Assembly: GCF_028649655.1 (NCBI RefSeq)
Contig: NZ_JAQSLN010000003.1
Span: forward strand, 1,364,001 to 1,428,000
DNA length: 64,000 nt
Direction: 5' to 3'
Source of the DNA: Halobacteriovorax sp. GB3
GTDB taxonomy: Bacteria; Bdellovibrionota; Bacteriovoracia; Bacteriovoracales; Bacteriovoracaceae
Below are positions 1 through 6,787 of this stretch, in pieces (position 1 is the first letter of the stretch; each line of letters opens with the position of its first letter). The notes below the pieces were generated by a model that saw nothing but the letters and a program-made list of their open reading frames with translations, did not search any database and was not told the origin of the DNA. The position numbers and the translations under genes were made by a program.

Positions 1-173
1 ACTTCACCGAGATCTAATTTTAAAAACTCTTCTTTATAGTTAAAGTTTTTATCCATTGGATTTGTTTTTTGAGCGTGCTGTCTCAAAATATTGAGCTTCA
101 ATCGATTAGGCCACCAGTCAGAATTATTTGTTCCGCCACCAGCAGAATGCTTACCCGTTTTCGGTTTAAACAT
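1..173 (-). CDS. katG: Catalase-peroxidase KatG, N-terminal part only
   Basis: The first 57 codons are visible; the rest lies beyond the left edge. The product begins [14 protein letters not shown] and continues with [18 protein letters not shown], then [17 protein letters not shown]. This matches the conserved KatG N-terminus, which runs DWWPNQL, a leucine-rich step, NPLG and F-Y-EEF-LD. KatG is a haem enzyme of the cytoplasm that removes hydrogen peroxide. The ATG is at 173 with an AGGAG Shine-Dalgarno 5 bases upstream. No signal peptide is seen. It is oriented away from the next gene and separated from it by a hairpin, so it is probably a single transcription unit. Identity rests on the N-terminus alone; the haem-binding residues are outside the window. 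Confidence 0.85.
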   Translation of the reverse strand, partial: MFKPKTGKHSAGGGTNNSDWWPNRLKLNILRQHAQKTNPMDKNFNYKEEFLKLDLGE

Positions 174-193
174 AGGAACTCCTTTTCAATAAA

Positions 194-209
194 ATATTGT
201 TTCCAATAT
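194..209. promoter_or_regulatory. Inverted repeat upstream of katG
   Basis: A perfect dyad, ATATTG-TTTC-CAATAT, lies 20 bases upstream of the katG start codon, inside the region where a promoter or operator is expected. katG is normally controlled by peroxide sensors (OxyR, PerR or a Fur relative), but the sequence is not a clear consensus for any of them. It could also be an mRNA leader hairpin. Confidence 0.3.
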
Positions 210-270
210 GATATCAGGAGCAGAGTTGAGTTTATCTCAATTTAAACTAAAGAATGGGCATAAGAGAAGT

Positions 271-299
271 CTTCGCATAGAAATGAATTCTATGCGAAG
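271..299 (-). terminator. Hairpin downstream of the alpha/beta hydrolase gene
   Basis: A perfect 12-bp stem (CTTCGCATAGAA / TTCTATGCGAAG) with a 5-base loop begins 14 bases after the stop codon of the minus-strand hydrolase gene. No strong T-run follows on the minus strand, so it may be a weak intrinsic terminator or an mRNA 3'-end stabiliser. Confidence 0.5.
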
Positions 300-312
300 C
301 TATTGATGTTAT

Positions 313-1287
313 TTAAAGATCTTTGAAAAATACACGACTAAAACGTTCATAATCTTCAAATTGAGGCATGTGACCTAGCCCTTTCAATTCATAGAGCTTT
401 GAATTTTCAAATGACTTATGGGCCTTTTTACCAAGTTTATGATACTCTCCAAGCTTTCTAGTGACTCCATCTTTTTTCCAGTTGCGACCTGGTCCCGTCT
501 TATCTCTAGTTCCAATGACAAGGATCACTTCATTTTTAATATCTTTAAACTTTGTCGTTATATCTTCTGAAAAAATAGGACCGTAAGTTAGAGCATTACT
601 CCATGCCACTTTTGGCCAATCCTCACTTTGCATCTGTTTGTTATAAGGATAGAGAAGCTTATCGTATTCACTCTTCCATTTTCCATCGTAGTAGTTCTTT
701 CTTTGATAGGCCTTTGCCTTCTCTGGAGTTTTCTTCAACTCATTTCTATAAAAGAAGCTAGGGTCTTTAAACTCAACATACTTTAAATAAGGTTCCAGTC
801 CAATTGGGTTGATCATCACAAGTTTCTTTACTGCTTGAGGATAGAGATAAGTGAAATGAGTTGCTAACATCCCCCCCATTGAGTGACCAACAATAATTGA
901 TTTTTCAATCTTTAATTTCTCTAAAAGTTTTTTTGTATTAAGTGCTAAATTATAAAAACTAAATTGATAGGAATTTGGTTTTGAACTTTTTCCAAATCCA
1001 ATTTGATCGGGAATGATTACACGATAACCTTTCTCAACAAGATCACTTGCAATTCTCTCCCAATAAAAACCTGCAAAGTTTTTTCCATGAAGAAGAACAA
1101 TCGCTTTATCAGATGTAGAATTTAAATCCATATAGGCCATCTTCAAGTCTTGATTTTGAGATTGAAAGTTAAAAAAATCTACCTTGAAAGGATATTGATA
1201 ACCCGTTAACTCTTTGTCGTAAGTCTCTGTGTTTTGATGTTGAATTGCACTACATGAAACAAGTAGCAATAGAATTAGTATTCTCAT
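313..1287 (-). CDS. Alpha/beta-fold hydrolase, predicted lipoprotein
   Basis: A 324-residue alpha/beta hydrolase with an N-terminal lipobox: a hydrophobic stretch ends in LVSC with Cys12 as the lipidated residue. The fold is clear from the oxyanion HG at 67-68, the nucleophile elbow GHSMGG at 134-139 (Ser136), a probable acid Asp262 in IGTRD, and the catalytic His306 in GLGHMPQFE. The block between 170 and 250 would be the cap domain that sets substrate choice. Family members hydrolyse esters, epoxides, haloalkanes or C-C bonds, and the substrate cannot be told from sequence. Lipidation places it on the periplasmic side of a membrane. It appears monocistronic, with a hairpin directly downstream. 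Confidence 0.85.
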   Translation of the reverse strand: MRILILLLLVSCSAIQHQNTETYDKELTGYQYPFKVDFFNFQSQNQDLKMAYMDLNSTSDKAIVLLHGKNFAGFYWERIASDLVEKGYRVIIPDQIGFGKSSKPNSYQFSFYNLALNTKKLLEKLKIEKSIIVGHSMGGMLATHFTYLYPQAVKKLVMINPIGLEPYLKYVEFKDPSFFYRNELKKTPEKAKAYQRKNYYDGKWKSEYDKLLYPYNKQMQSEDWPKVAWSNALTYGPIFSEDITTKFKDIKNEVILVIGTRDKTGPGRNWKKDGVTRKLGEYHKLGKKAHKSFENSKLYELKGLGHMPQFEDYERFSRVFFKDL

Positions 1288-1346
1288 AGTTTTTCCTTTT
1301 TCTTTTCATTTTATGAATTTTGAAAGGCATTTCAAGAATTCTAATG

Positions 1347-2060
1347 TCAGTTCTTTGTCATCTTTTTTGAAGAGCTCTCTAATTTATGTTTAGGTATTTT
1401 CTTAAGTCCCTGTGCAATTTGGTCCCGAATTTCTCGTTTTCGAGTTGCAATAGAGACTGGCACCCCCTCTTTATCAGAGAGCAAAATAGAGACTTTCAAA
1501 TTGAGCTCTTTTGCTAAATACTTCCCCACTCTTAAAGGTGCTATCGCTGCTTTAACATGACCTTGTTTGAGTGAGAGAAAGGACTCTCTTTTTGAATTAA
1601 ATCGCACGAGTCGACTCTTCTTTCTTAGAAGATGATCAACATATGAGCCCTCATCTGCAGCGACCCGTTTCGAGACTAATTCACTCAACTCGGTCTCACT
1701 GTCACTTAAAACAAAGAGCGTAGAAAAGCGATAATAAATAGCATTAGTAAAATGAAACTTCTCAAGTCTTTCCTTTGTCTTCTCTATCCCAATAACACAG
1801 TCATAGAGGTTACCAAAATAGACCTCTCCGATGGCATCACTCCATTCCATTGGGTAAATTTCTATCTTTTTATCAGGATTATATTGATTAAAGAGTTTTA
1901 CAATATCGGGATCGATACCACTTGGAACACCTTCTTTTAGATATTGAAAAGGAGGATATCCCATGGCCATGGTGCACTTAAAGGCGTGCGAACTGACATT
2001 TAGTAAAAAATTGAATAAAAATGCGATAAATAGGGAAGATCTTTTTAAAGGACCACTCAT
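1347..2060 (-). CDS. Periplasmic solute-binding protein, family 3 type
   Basis: A 237-residue secreted protein starting at the ATG at 2060; a longer in-frame TTG start at 2087 would put charged residues before the signal peptide. After a signal peptide ending near SSHA, the mature part begins with the amino-acid-binding-protein pattern: a strand with GYPPFQY, then GIDPDIVKLF, then DCVIGIEKTKERLEKFHFT. This is the SBP_bac_3 layout (PAAT-type binding protein, also used in chemosensing). No ABC permease or ATPase gene is adjacent. It lies 53 bases downstream of a response-regulator gene on the same strand, so it may act as a sensory or orphan binding protein. The ligand is unknown. Confidence 0.75.
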   Translation of the reverse strand: MSGPLKRSSLFIAFLFNFLLNVSSHAFKCTMAMGYPPFQYLKEGVPSGIDPDIVKLFNQYNPDKKIEIYPMEWSDAIGEVYFGNLYDCVIGIEKTKERLEKFHFTNAIYYRFSTLFVLSDSETELSELVSKRVAADEGSYVDHLLRKKSRLVRFNSKRESFLSLKQGHVKAAIAPLRVGKYLAKELNLKVSILLSDKEGVPVSIATRKREIRDQIAQGLKKIPKHKLESSSKKMTKN

Positions 2061-2113
2061 TCTTCTATTGTCCCTTAATTCTTTCAATAATCAAAAAATT
2101 ATCTGCATTTTTT

Positions 2114-2524
2114 TTAATTTATTGTTTTCAATCGAGTGAAGAAATCCCTATATTCCTCAATACTATCAGGCTTTGTCATTACTTCATTGGCGCCAGCTTC
2201 TTTAGCATCAAAATAATCCCTAGGATTATCTGAATTTGTCAAAATAATGATGTAAATAGACTTTTCAAACTCAGCAATAGAGCGAATCTTCCTCGTTGCT
2301 TCAATACCGTTGATACCTGGCATATTAATATCCATCAAAACAACGTGTGGTAAATGTGATGGATCAGCGTCTTGAAGAAATTGAATTAAATCAACACCCG
2401 AAGTGATATGTCTAAATGGATGATGCAAACCAGACATTTTATAGCATCGCTCCGCTATATAAAATTCGTTAAGATTATCATCCACCATAAATATAGGTCT
2501 GACTTCTCGTTGCATATCTTCCAT
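2114..2524 (-). CDS. Single-domain response regulator (Rcp-like receiver)
   Basis: A 136-residue stand-alone receiver domain. The acidic pair Asp15-Asp16 binds Mg2+, Asp65 in VVLMDINMPG is the phosphoacceptor, Thr96 in IILTNSDN is the switch residue, and Lys118 in MTKPDS completes the active site. There is no output domain. The long beta4-alpha4 segment with TNSDNPRDYFDA is typical of Rcp1-type receivers that pair with PAS or phytochrome kinases. The gene follows the triple-PAS histidine kinase with only one base between them, so the two should be co-transcribed and partners. Output probably runs through protein contact or a phosphorelay. Confidence 0.9.
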   Translation of the reverse strand: MEDMQREVRPIFMVDDNLNEFYIAERCYKMSGLHHPFRHITSGVDLIQFLQDADPSHLPHVVLMDINMPGINGIEATRKIRSIAEFEKSIYIIILTNSDNPRDYFDAKEAGANEVMTKPDSIEEYRDFFTRLKTIN

Positions 2525-2525
2525 T

Positions 2526-4337
2526 CTACTCGTCCTTTGTACTATTAGGAAATTTTAAATAAAAAACGGTTCCATCGCCAGAACTTTTAAAGCGAATACT
2601 TCCATTTAATTTCTCAATATGCTTTTTTACTAAATAAAGGCCCAATCCTGTTCCTTCAGAGTAATCCTTATGAAATCTAGCAAACATAGCGAATACTTTT
2701 TCGTGATTTGTCTCAGGAATACCAAGTCCATTATCTTCTATATTAATGTAGAAGCTCATATCATCATTAAAAGTTGTCACTTTTACAAAACGCTGTTCTT
2801 TATTTGGATCGCAATACTTAATGGCATTAGAGATGAGATTCTCTAAAACTTGAAGAACTCGAGTTTTCTGGGCGACAAGCTTCTCGCTGTGATTCAATTG
2901 CTTTACGATTTCAACATTACTATCTCTTGAAATGAGAGATAACTTCTCTTCAATTTCCACAAGCGAGGTTTTTAAATTAATTTCCTCATTTGGTACAATT
3001 TCATTTTCACTTTTCGTTAAGTTTAAAATATCTGAAACATAAGTATTTAATGCTTTTGAGACGGAAACAATTTTCTTTGAATTGGTTATAATCTCATCAA
3101 AATTTCCATCTGCAACATCACTTTCAATAAACTGAGCAAGAGAAGAAATCGTGTTCAAAGGTGCTCTTAAATCATGAGAGGCCCTATAAGAAAATTGTTG
3201 TAACTCTTCATTTCTCTCTAAAATTTTATTTTTATCTTTTACACGCTCACTAATATCCACAATCGAGCTGATAACAGAAACTTTTCCTTTGTGATAAAAA
3301 GGTCTTAAACCGACTTCAACAGGAAAGAGTGTTCCATCTTTCTTTTGTCCAAAGAGATCTCTTCCAGAGCCCATAGCGCGAGTCTCTGGATTCTTAACGT
3401 AGCGTGAAACATATGTAGGATGCTTATCTCTAATATTATTAGGGACGAGTTTTTCAATGCTTTCTCCAAGTAGCTCTTTACTCGAATACTGAAATAATTC
3501 TTCACACTGTTTATTTACCAAAGAGATTTTACCAAATTCATCAATCATAACAATGGCATTAGGGGCTGCTTCTACAACATTCTTAAATTTATTTTCCTGC
3601 TCTAATCGATGACTGATATCCAAAATAGAACTCATAACATAAGTTTCATCATCAATAACTACAGGGCTCAAACCAACTTCAATAGGAATTTGCTCTCCAT
3701 TTTTATTAAGTCCAAATAAATGCATACCCTGCCCCATTTTTCGTGGAATAGGCTCTTTCATATATTTTTGAACAAGATCGGGATGCTTATCTTTTGAAGC
3801 ATTCGGAACAAGTATTTCGATAGGTTGTTTTTTAAGCTCTTGCTCAGTGTAGCCAAATAGACTTTCGAGCTGTTTATTCGTTAAAACAATTTTCCCATTC
3901 TTATCGATCATCACCATGGCAATAGGCGCTGCCTCGATCGCCATTTGAAATCGTAGTTCCATTTTAATTCTCTTACTAATATCGAAAATAGAGGCCATGG
4001 CATAAGATTCGCCTTCATGCTCAATTGGAGTCAGTCCAATTTCAATTGGAATCTGTTTTCCAAACTTATCAATTCCAAATAGGTTTCTTCCCTCACCCAT
4101 TAAGCGAGATTTTGGATTTTTAAAAAACTCTTTTACGTAATCCAAGTGCTTATATCGAAGATCAATTGGTAATAAGATTTCGACAGGAGCATTAATAAGC
4201 TCGTTTCTCTCATACTTGAAAAGTTCCGCGACTTTGTTATTGATATTAGTGATCCGACCGTTGCTATTAACAATAATTTTAGCAATAGGTGAATTGAGGT
4301 AGGCAACTTTAAATAATTGGTTTTCGAGTTTTTCCAT
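2526..4337 (-). CDS. Cytoplasmic sensor histidine kinase with three tandem PAS domains
   Basis: A 603-residue soluble kinase without transmembrane segments. Three PAS domains at roughly 10-125, 130-245 and 250-365 are internal repeats: each carries the block G-x-G-x-x-LFG followed by K-x-G and P-[IV]-E-[IV]-GL (for example 322-343). They are followed by a short coiled coil, an H-box with His388 in SHDLRAPLN, an N-box around 500-508 (ENLISNAIKY), a G1 box DNGLGI at 535-540 and a G2 box GTGLGL at 562-567. All catalytic motifs are intact. The stimulus (redox, oxygen, light or metabolite) is not deducible, because no haem or flavin ligand pattern is obvious. The partner is the receiver encoded one base downstream. 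A small GGCC hairpin lies just upstream of the start. Confidence 0.92.
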   Translation of the reverse strand: MEKLENQLFKVAYLNSPIAKIIVNSNGRITNINNKVAELFKYERNELINAPVEILLPIDLRYKHLDYVKEFFKNPKSRLMGEGRNLFGIDKFGKQIPIEIGLTPIEHEGESYAMASIFDISKRIKMELRFQMAIEAAPIAMVMIDKNGKIVLTNKQLESLFGYTEQELKKQPIEILVPNASKDKHPDLVQKYMKEPIPRKMGQGMHLFGLNKNGEQIPIEVGLSPVVIDDETYVMSSILDISHRLEQENKFKNVVEAAPNAIVMIDEFGKISLVNKQCEELFQYSSKELLGESIEKLVPNNIRDKHPTYVSRYVKNPETRAMGSGRDLFGQKKDGTLFPVEVGLRPFYHKGKVSVISSIVDISERVKDKNKILERNEELQQFSYRASHDLRAPLNTISSLAQFIESDVADGNFDEIITNSKKIVSVSKALNTYVSDILNLTKSENEIVPNEEINLKTSLVEIEEKLSLISRDSNVEIVKQLNHSEKLVAQKTRVLQVLENLISNAIKYCDPNKEQRFVKVTTFNDDMSFYINIEDNGLGIPETNHEKVFAMFARFHKDYSEGTGLGLYLVKKHIEKLNGSIRFKSSGDGTVFYLKFPNSTKDE

Positions 4338-4429
4338 TGTAGGCCCTAGTTACAAATTCTAAGGCCTATTATATGTAAAGAAATTGTTTTTAGTAAACAA
4401 AAAGCAAATAGGCGAACTGTGAAATAAAC

Positions 4430-4780
4430 TCAGTCCCTTCTGCACTTAAAAAAGAAGTAGCCTATTTTAGCTCTATAATACGGCTCAACTTGTTCATTCT
4501 TAGTTAAGCGGTACATTTTATCAATATCAACGCCAGTGATTTTGAAGGTATAAGGATCATTTTTATAATTGGCCCTAAATCGGCAATACTTCGAACGTCC
4601 AACAGAGATAACCTTCTTAATTCGCATATACTGAAGATCAGGAAGAATGCGCTCAACTTTCTCTATAACCTCCTCCTCTGTAGGAGCTGTAATATCGTAA
4701 GAAGAAGCATACTTCGCAATGCGAGCTTGAACGCCAACAGATACAAAACAACAAATGAAAATTACCATATTTACTTTCAT
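4430..4780 (-). CDS. Small secreted protein, unknown function
   Basis: 116 residues with a Sec signal peptide (MKVNMVIFICCFVSVGVQA) and a basic mature part of about 97 residues containing two cysteines, which may form a disulfide. I recognise no family. It lies four bases after another small secreted protein gene on the same strand, which itself overlaps the TIGR02147 regulator gene, so the three form one operon with the regulator first. The mature part resembles a small alpha/beta domain with several Tyr and Lys residues, but that is only an impression. Confidence 0.6.
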   Translation of the reverse strand: MKVNMVIFICCFVSVGVQARIAKYASSYDITAPTEEEVIEKVERILPDLQYMRIKKVISVGRSKYCRFRANYKNDPYTFKITGVDIDKMYRLTKNEQVEPYYRAKIGYFFFKCRRD

Positions 4781-4784
4781 AAAC

Positions 4785-5135
4785 TTACCTAAGTCCTTTG
4801 CAATTATCTAATTTAAGATCAAGCTTTCCTTTGTAGGTCTTCTTTTGAAGTTGCCCATTAAGAAATGGATAACTCTCTAAAACTTCCATATCGCCAATTC
4901 GTATAGCACGATCACAATTATATTGATTTCGAAGAATGTTGAGATTCAACACCTCTCCCTTTCTTATTAATTCTTTCGTTTCTAATAAATAATTCGTTAG
5001 TTCCTGTTCCGAAGTAAAATTTTTATCGAGAACAAATGAAATCACTCTTGATGAACCAGCGTTTCCAACATCAACTCCGCCGGCAAGAGTAAAATAAGAA
5101 AAGAAAAGTAGAATAACACTTAAGGCCCTCTTCAT
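4785..5135 (-). CDS. Small secreted protein, unknown function
   Basis: 116 residues with a signal peptide ending near LAGG and a mature domain of about 95 residues with two cysteines (in QYNCDRA and DNCKGLR) that could pair. No family recognised. The start codon overlaps the stop of the upstream regulator gene by four bases (ATGA type), which indicates translational coupling. It is therefore likely made together with the TIGR02147 protein. Confidence 0.6.
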   Translation of the reverse strand: MKRALSVILLFFSYFTLAGGVDVGNAGSSRVISFVLDKNFTSEQELTNYLLETKELIRKGEVLNLNILRNQYNCDRAIRIGDMEVLESYPFLNGQLQKKTYKGKLDLKLDNCKGLR

Positions 5136-5962
5136 ATTATCTGCTCCGTTAATGGGAAGAATTGAATATTTAGTTGGTAAACTTGATCGCAGTTATCTAG
5201 TGAACTTGTGTATTGATTAATTTCCTTTCGAAAATCACGAATCATCTTTTTAACTTCGGGAAGATTTTCTTTATTAATCTGTAGTGTTGCACCATTAAAT
5301 TCTCTCTCACTCATAGCATCCCTTCTTAAAGAAGTAAGACCAAGTTTAATCATAGTACTGTGATACTCTAAGAGGGCCATGTCACGAATATCTTCAGATG
5401 TTGAGAGAGCTCCCTTGCTCTGCTTCCAGTATCCCTCATTATTTCTTTCGATCAAACCGAGCGTTCGAAGTATTGTGAATGATTCTTTTGCCATCTTCAT
5501 GGATACTTCACCCTTAAAGAGCTTTAGCAAATTTTCGTTAGCACCTTCAAAGTCAGCGATATCAAGTAGAACGTAAATAACGACATTGTACCAATTGGCA
5601 AAGAATTGAAATTGCGCATTTTCAATGAGTGTTAGACCCTTTTTCTTTTTCTCATCCATCAAGTGACAAAAGAGTTCTTTCTTCTCACTCATATCTTTTT
5701 CTTGAGTGTATTGAACGAGAAGTTCGAAGAATTTAGTCTCTTTTTTTGAAGTTAGACCGAGGGCCTTTACATATTTAGGTATTGTTTTAGTTGTAAGGTT
5801 TCTTTTTCCATCAATAATCATTTTCAGATGGGAAGGAGACTTCAAATCGCCTCTATTAGTAAAAACGCGATAACTATAATCACTTTTCATGGCCTTCTTT
5901 GCTTCGTAGAAGTCCTTCAAATACTCTCGATAATCTAAATAATCGACAACACTTGGAATCAC
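5132..5962 (-). CDS. TIGR02147-family protein (predicted regulator)
   Basis: 276 residues starting at GTG 5962 with a GAGG Shine-Dalgarno 8 bases upstream. The N-terminus has the family signature: Y-x-D-YR-x-YLKDFYEAKK, then a helix-turn-helix-like block FTNRGDLKSPSHLKMIIDGKR and a KYVKALGL helix. The rest is the DUF4423-type helical region including ILRTLGLIERNNEGYWKQ. The family is expanded in Bdellovibrio-like and Fibrobacter genomes and is thought to be regulatory; its mechanism is not established. Here it heads an operon with two small secreted proteins. A dyad and a GTGTACAC palindrome upstream recur in front of the gene at 6126-6614, suggesting autoregulation and a shared regulon (inference). 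Confidence 0.8.
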   Translation of the reverse strand: MIPSVVDYLDYREYLKDFYEAKKAMKSDYSYRVFTNRGDLKSPSHLKMIIDGKRNLTTKTIPKYVKALGLTSKKETKFFELLVQYTQEKDMSEKKELFCHLMDEKKKKGLTLIENAQFQFFANWYNVVIYVLLDIADFEGANENLLKLFKGEVSMKMAKESFTILRTLGLIERNNEGYWKQSKGALSTSEDIRDMALLEYHSTMIKLGLTSLRRDAMSEREFNGATLQINKENLPEVKKMIRDFRKEINQYTSSLDNCDQVYQLNIQFFPLTEQII

Positions 5963-6015
5963 GTTTATAACCTCATTTTAATAAAACCCAATGCAACTTA
6001 TCTTTTCTTATTTAG

Positions 6016-6069
6016 TTTCACAACTCTTGTGAAAAAAATGCTCATTTTTCCGTAGACATTTGTGTACAC
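6016..6069. promoter_or_regulatory. Dyad plus GTGTACAC palindrome upstream of the TIGR02147 gene
   Basis: TTTCACAA-CTC-TTGTGAAA (6016-6034) is a perfect 8+3+8 dyad 53 bases upstream of the regulator start. A perfect GTGTACAC palindrome follows at 6062-6069. The same pair in the same order is found upstream of the neighbouring gene (6711-6752), which supports a shared control region. Confidence 0.5.
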
Positions 6070-6084
6070 TCTAAATAAAAAAAC

Positions 6085-6103
6085 GGCCCTCAAAAAGAGG
6101 GCC
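6085..6103 (-). terminator. Intrinsic terminator of the secreted protein gene 6126-6614
   Basis: GGCCCTC-AAAAA-GAGGGCC forms a perfect 7-bp GC-rich stem. Read on the minus strand it is followed by a run of seven T. It sits 22 bases beyond the stop codon of the upstream minus-strand gene. Confidence 0.85.
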
Positions 6104-6125
6104 TTTTCACAACAACCAACTGAAA

Positions 6126-6614
6126 TTACTTACAAGCTGGCACAGAGAATGTTTCTTGAGATACAACCTTACCTGGAAGTGACCAATCACCATCTCTTCT
6201 CGATCCTGTCCAAGTATATTGACGTACTGTTTTTGAATACGTTGTTTTTAGGTATGCTGTTTGATTTTCATACTTAGCACATTCTCTACCTTTATCGTCT
6301 CCACCTTTGTAGCGAACACAAACAGACTTAGTATATTCTAAATCTCTAGCAAAAAATTGCTTCTCAGTTTTAGTACAAACATTTTCCCAATCACCGCTTA
6401 CTTTAACTCTCTTCGTCTTAACACAAGTGTCATATGCTTTTTTAGTTTGAAGTTGTCCAAGGTCATTTAGACAAACTTTATCATACGTTAGAACTCCAGG
6501 GCCCATAACGATTGTGTTAACAGAAGTTTCATATTTCTTTTGTCCTGGCATACCTCTACCTGCAAAAGAAACAACTGAAGAAAGAAGGATAATTGTTGCT
6601 GTTAGTAGTTTCAT
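6126..6614 (-). CDS. Secreted cysteine-containing protein, unknown function
   Basis: 162 residues with a clear signal peptide (MKLLTATIILLSSVVSFA) and a basic mature part with seven cysteines spread over about 120 residues (VCLND, DTCVK, NVCTK, SVCVR, REC, PAC), so disulfides are likely after export. No family recognised. It has its own terminator, and its upstream region carries the same dyad arrangement as the TIGR02147 gene, suggesting joint control. Single-gene transcript. Confidence 0.65.
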   Translation of the reverse strand: MKLLTATIILLSSVVSFAGRGMPGQKKYETSVNTIVMGPGVLTYDKVCLNDLGQLQTKKAYDTCVKTKRVKVSGDWENVCTKTEKQFFARDLEYTKSVCVRYKGGDDKGRECAKYENQTAYLKTTYSKTVRQYTWTGSRRDGDWSLPGKVVSQETFSVPACK

Positions 6615-6710
6615 AGTCTCTCCTATTGATGTTTTAGCCGAAGGTGCTCTTCAGCGACATTTTGATTTGGTGAGACGGTTTTATCGAGTTGGAGTTTTTG
6701 TGTAAATCGT

Positions 6711-6752
6711 TTTCACATTTTTTGTGAATTTAGTGTTAACAAATGTGTACAC
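6711..6752. promoter_or_regulatory. Dyad plus GTGTACAC palindrome upstream of secreted protein gene
   Basis: TTTCACAT-TTT-TTGTGAAT (6711-6729) has the same length and spacing as the dyad at 6016-6034, and GTGTACAC recurs at 6745-6752. It lies 96 bases upstream of the start codon at 6614. It reads like the second member of a two-site regulon. Confidence 0.5.
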
Positions 6753-6760
6753 CTAAAGAG

Positions 6761-6783
6761 GCCCTCTCTAGATATGAGAGGGC
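6761..6783 (-). terminator. Hairpin after the trypsin-LRR gene
   Basis: GCCCTCTC-TAGATAT-GAGAGGGC, a perfect 8-bp stem, starts five bases after the protease stop codon on the minus strand. The following T content is low, so the terminator is probable but not ideal. Confidence 0.65.
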
Positions 6784-6787
6784 AAGA

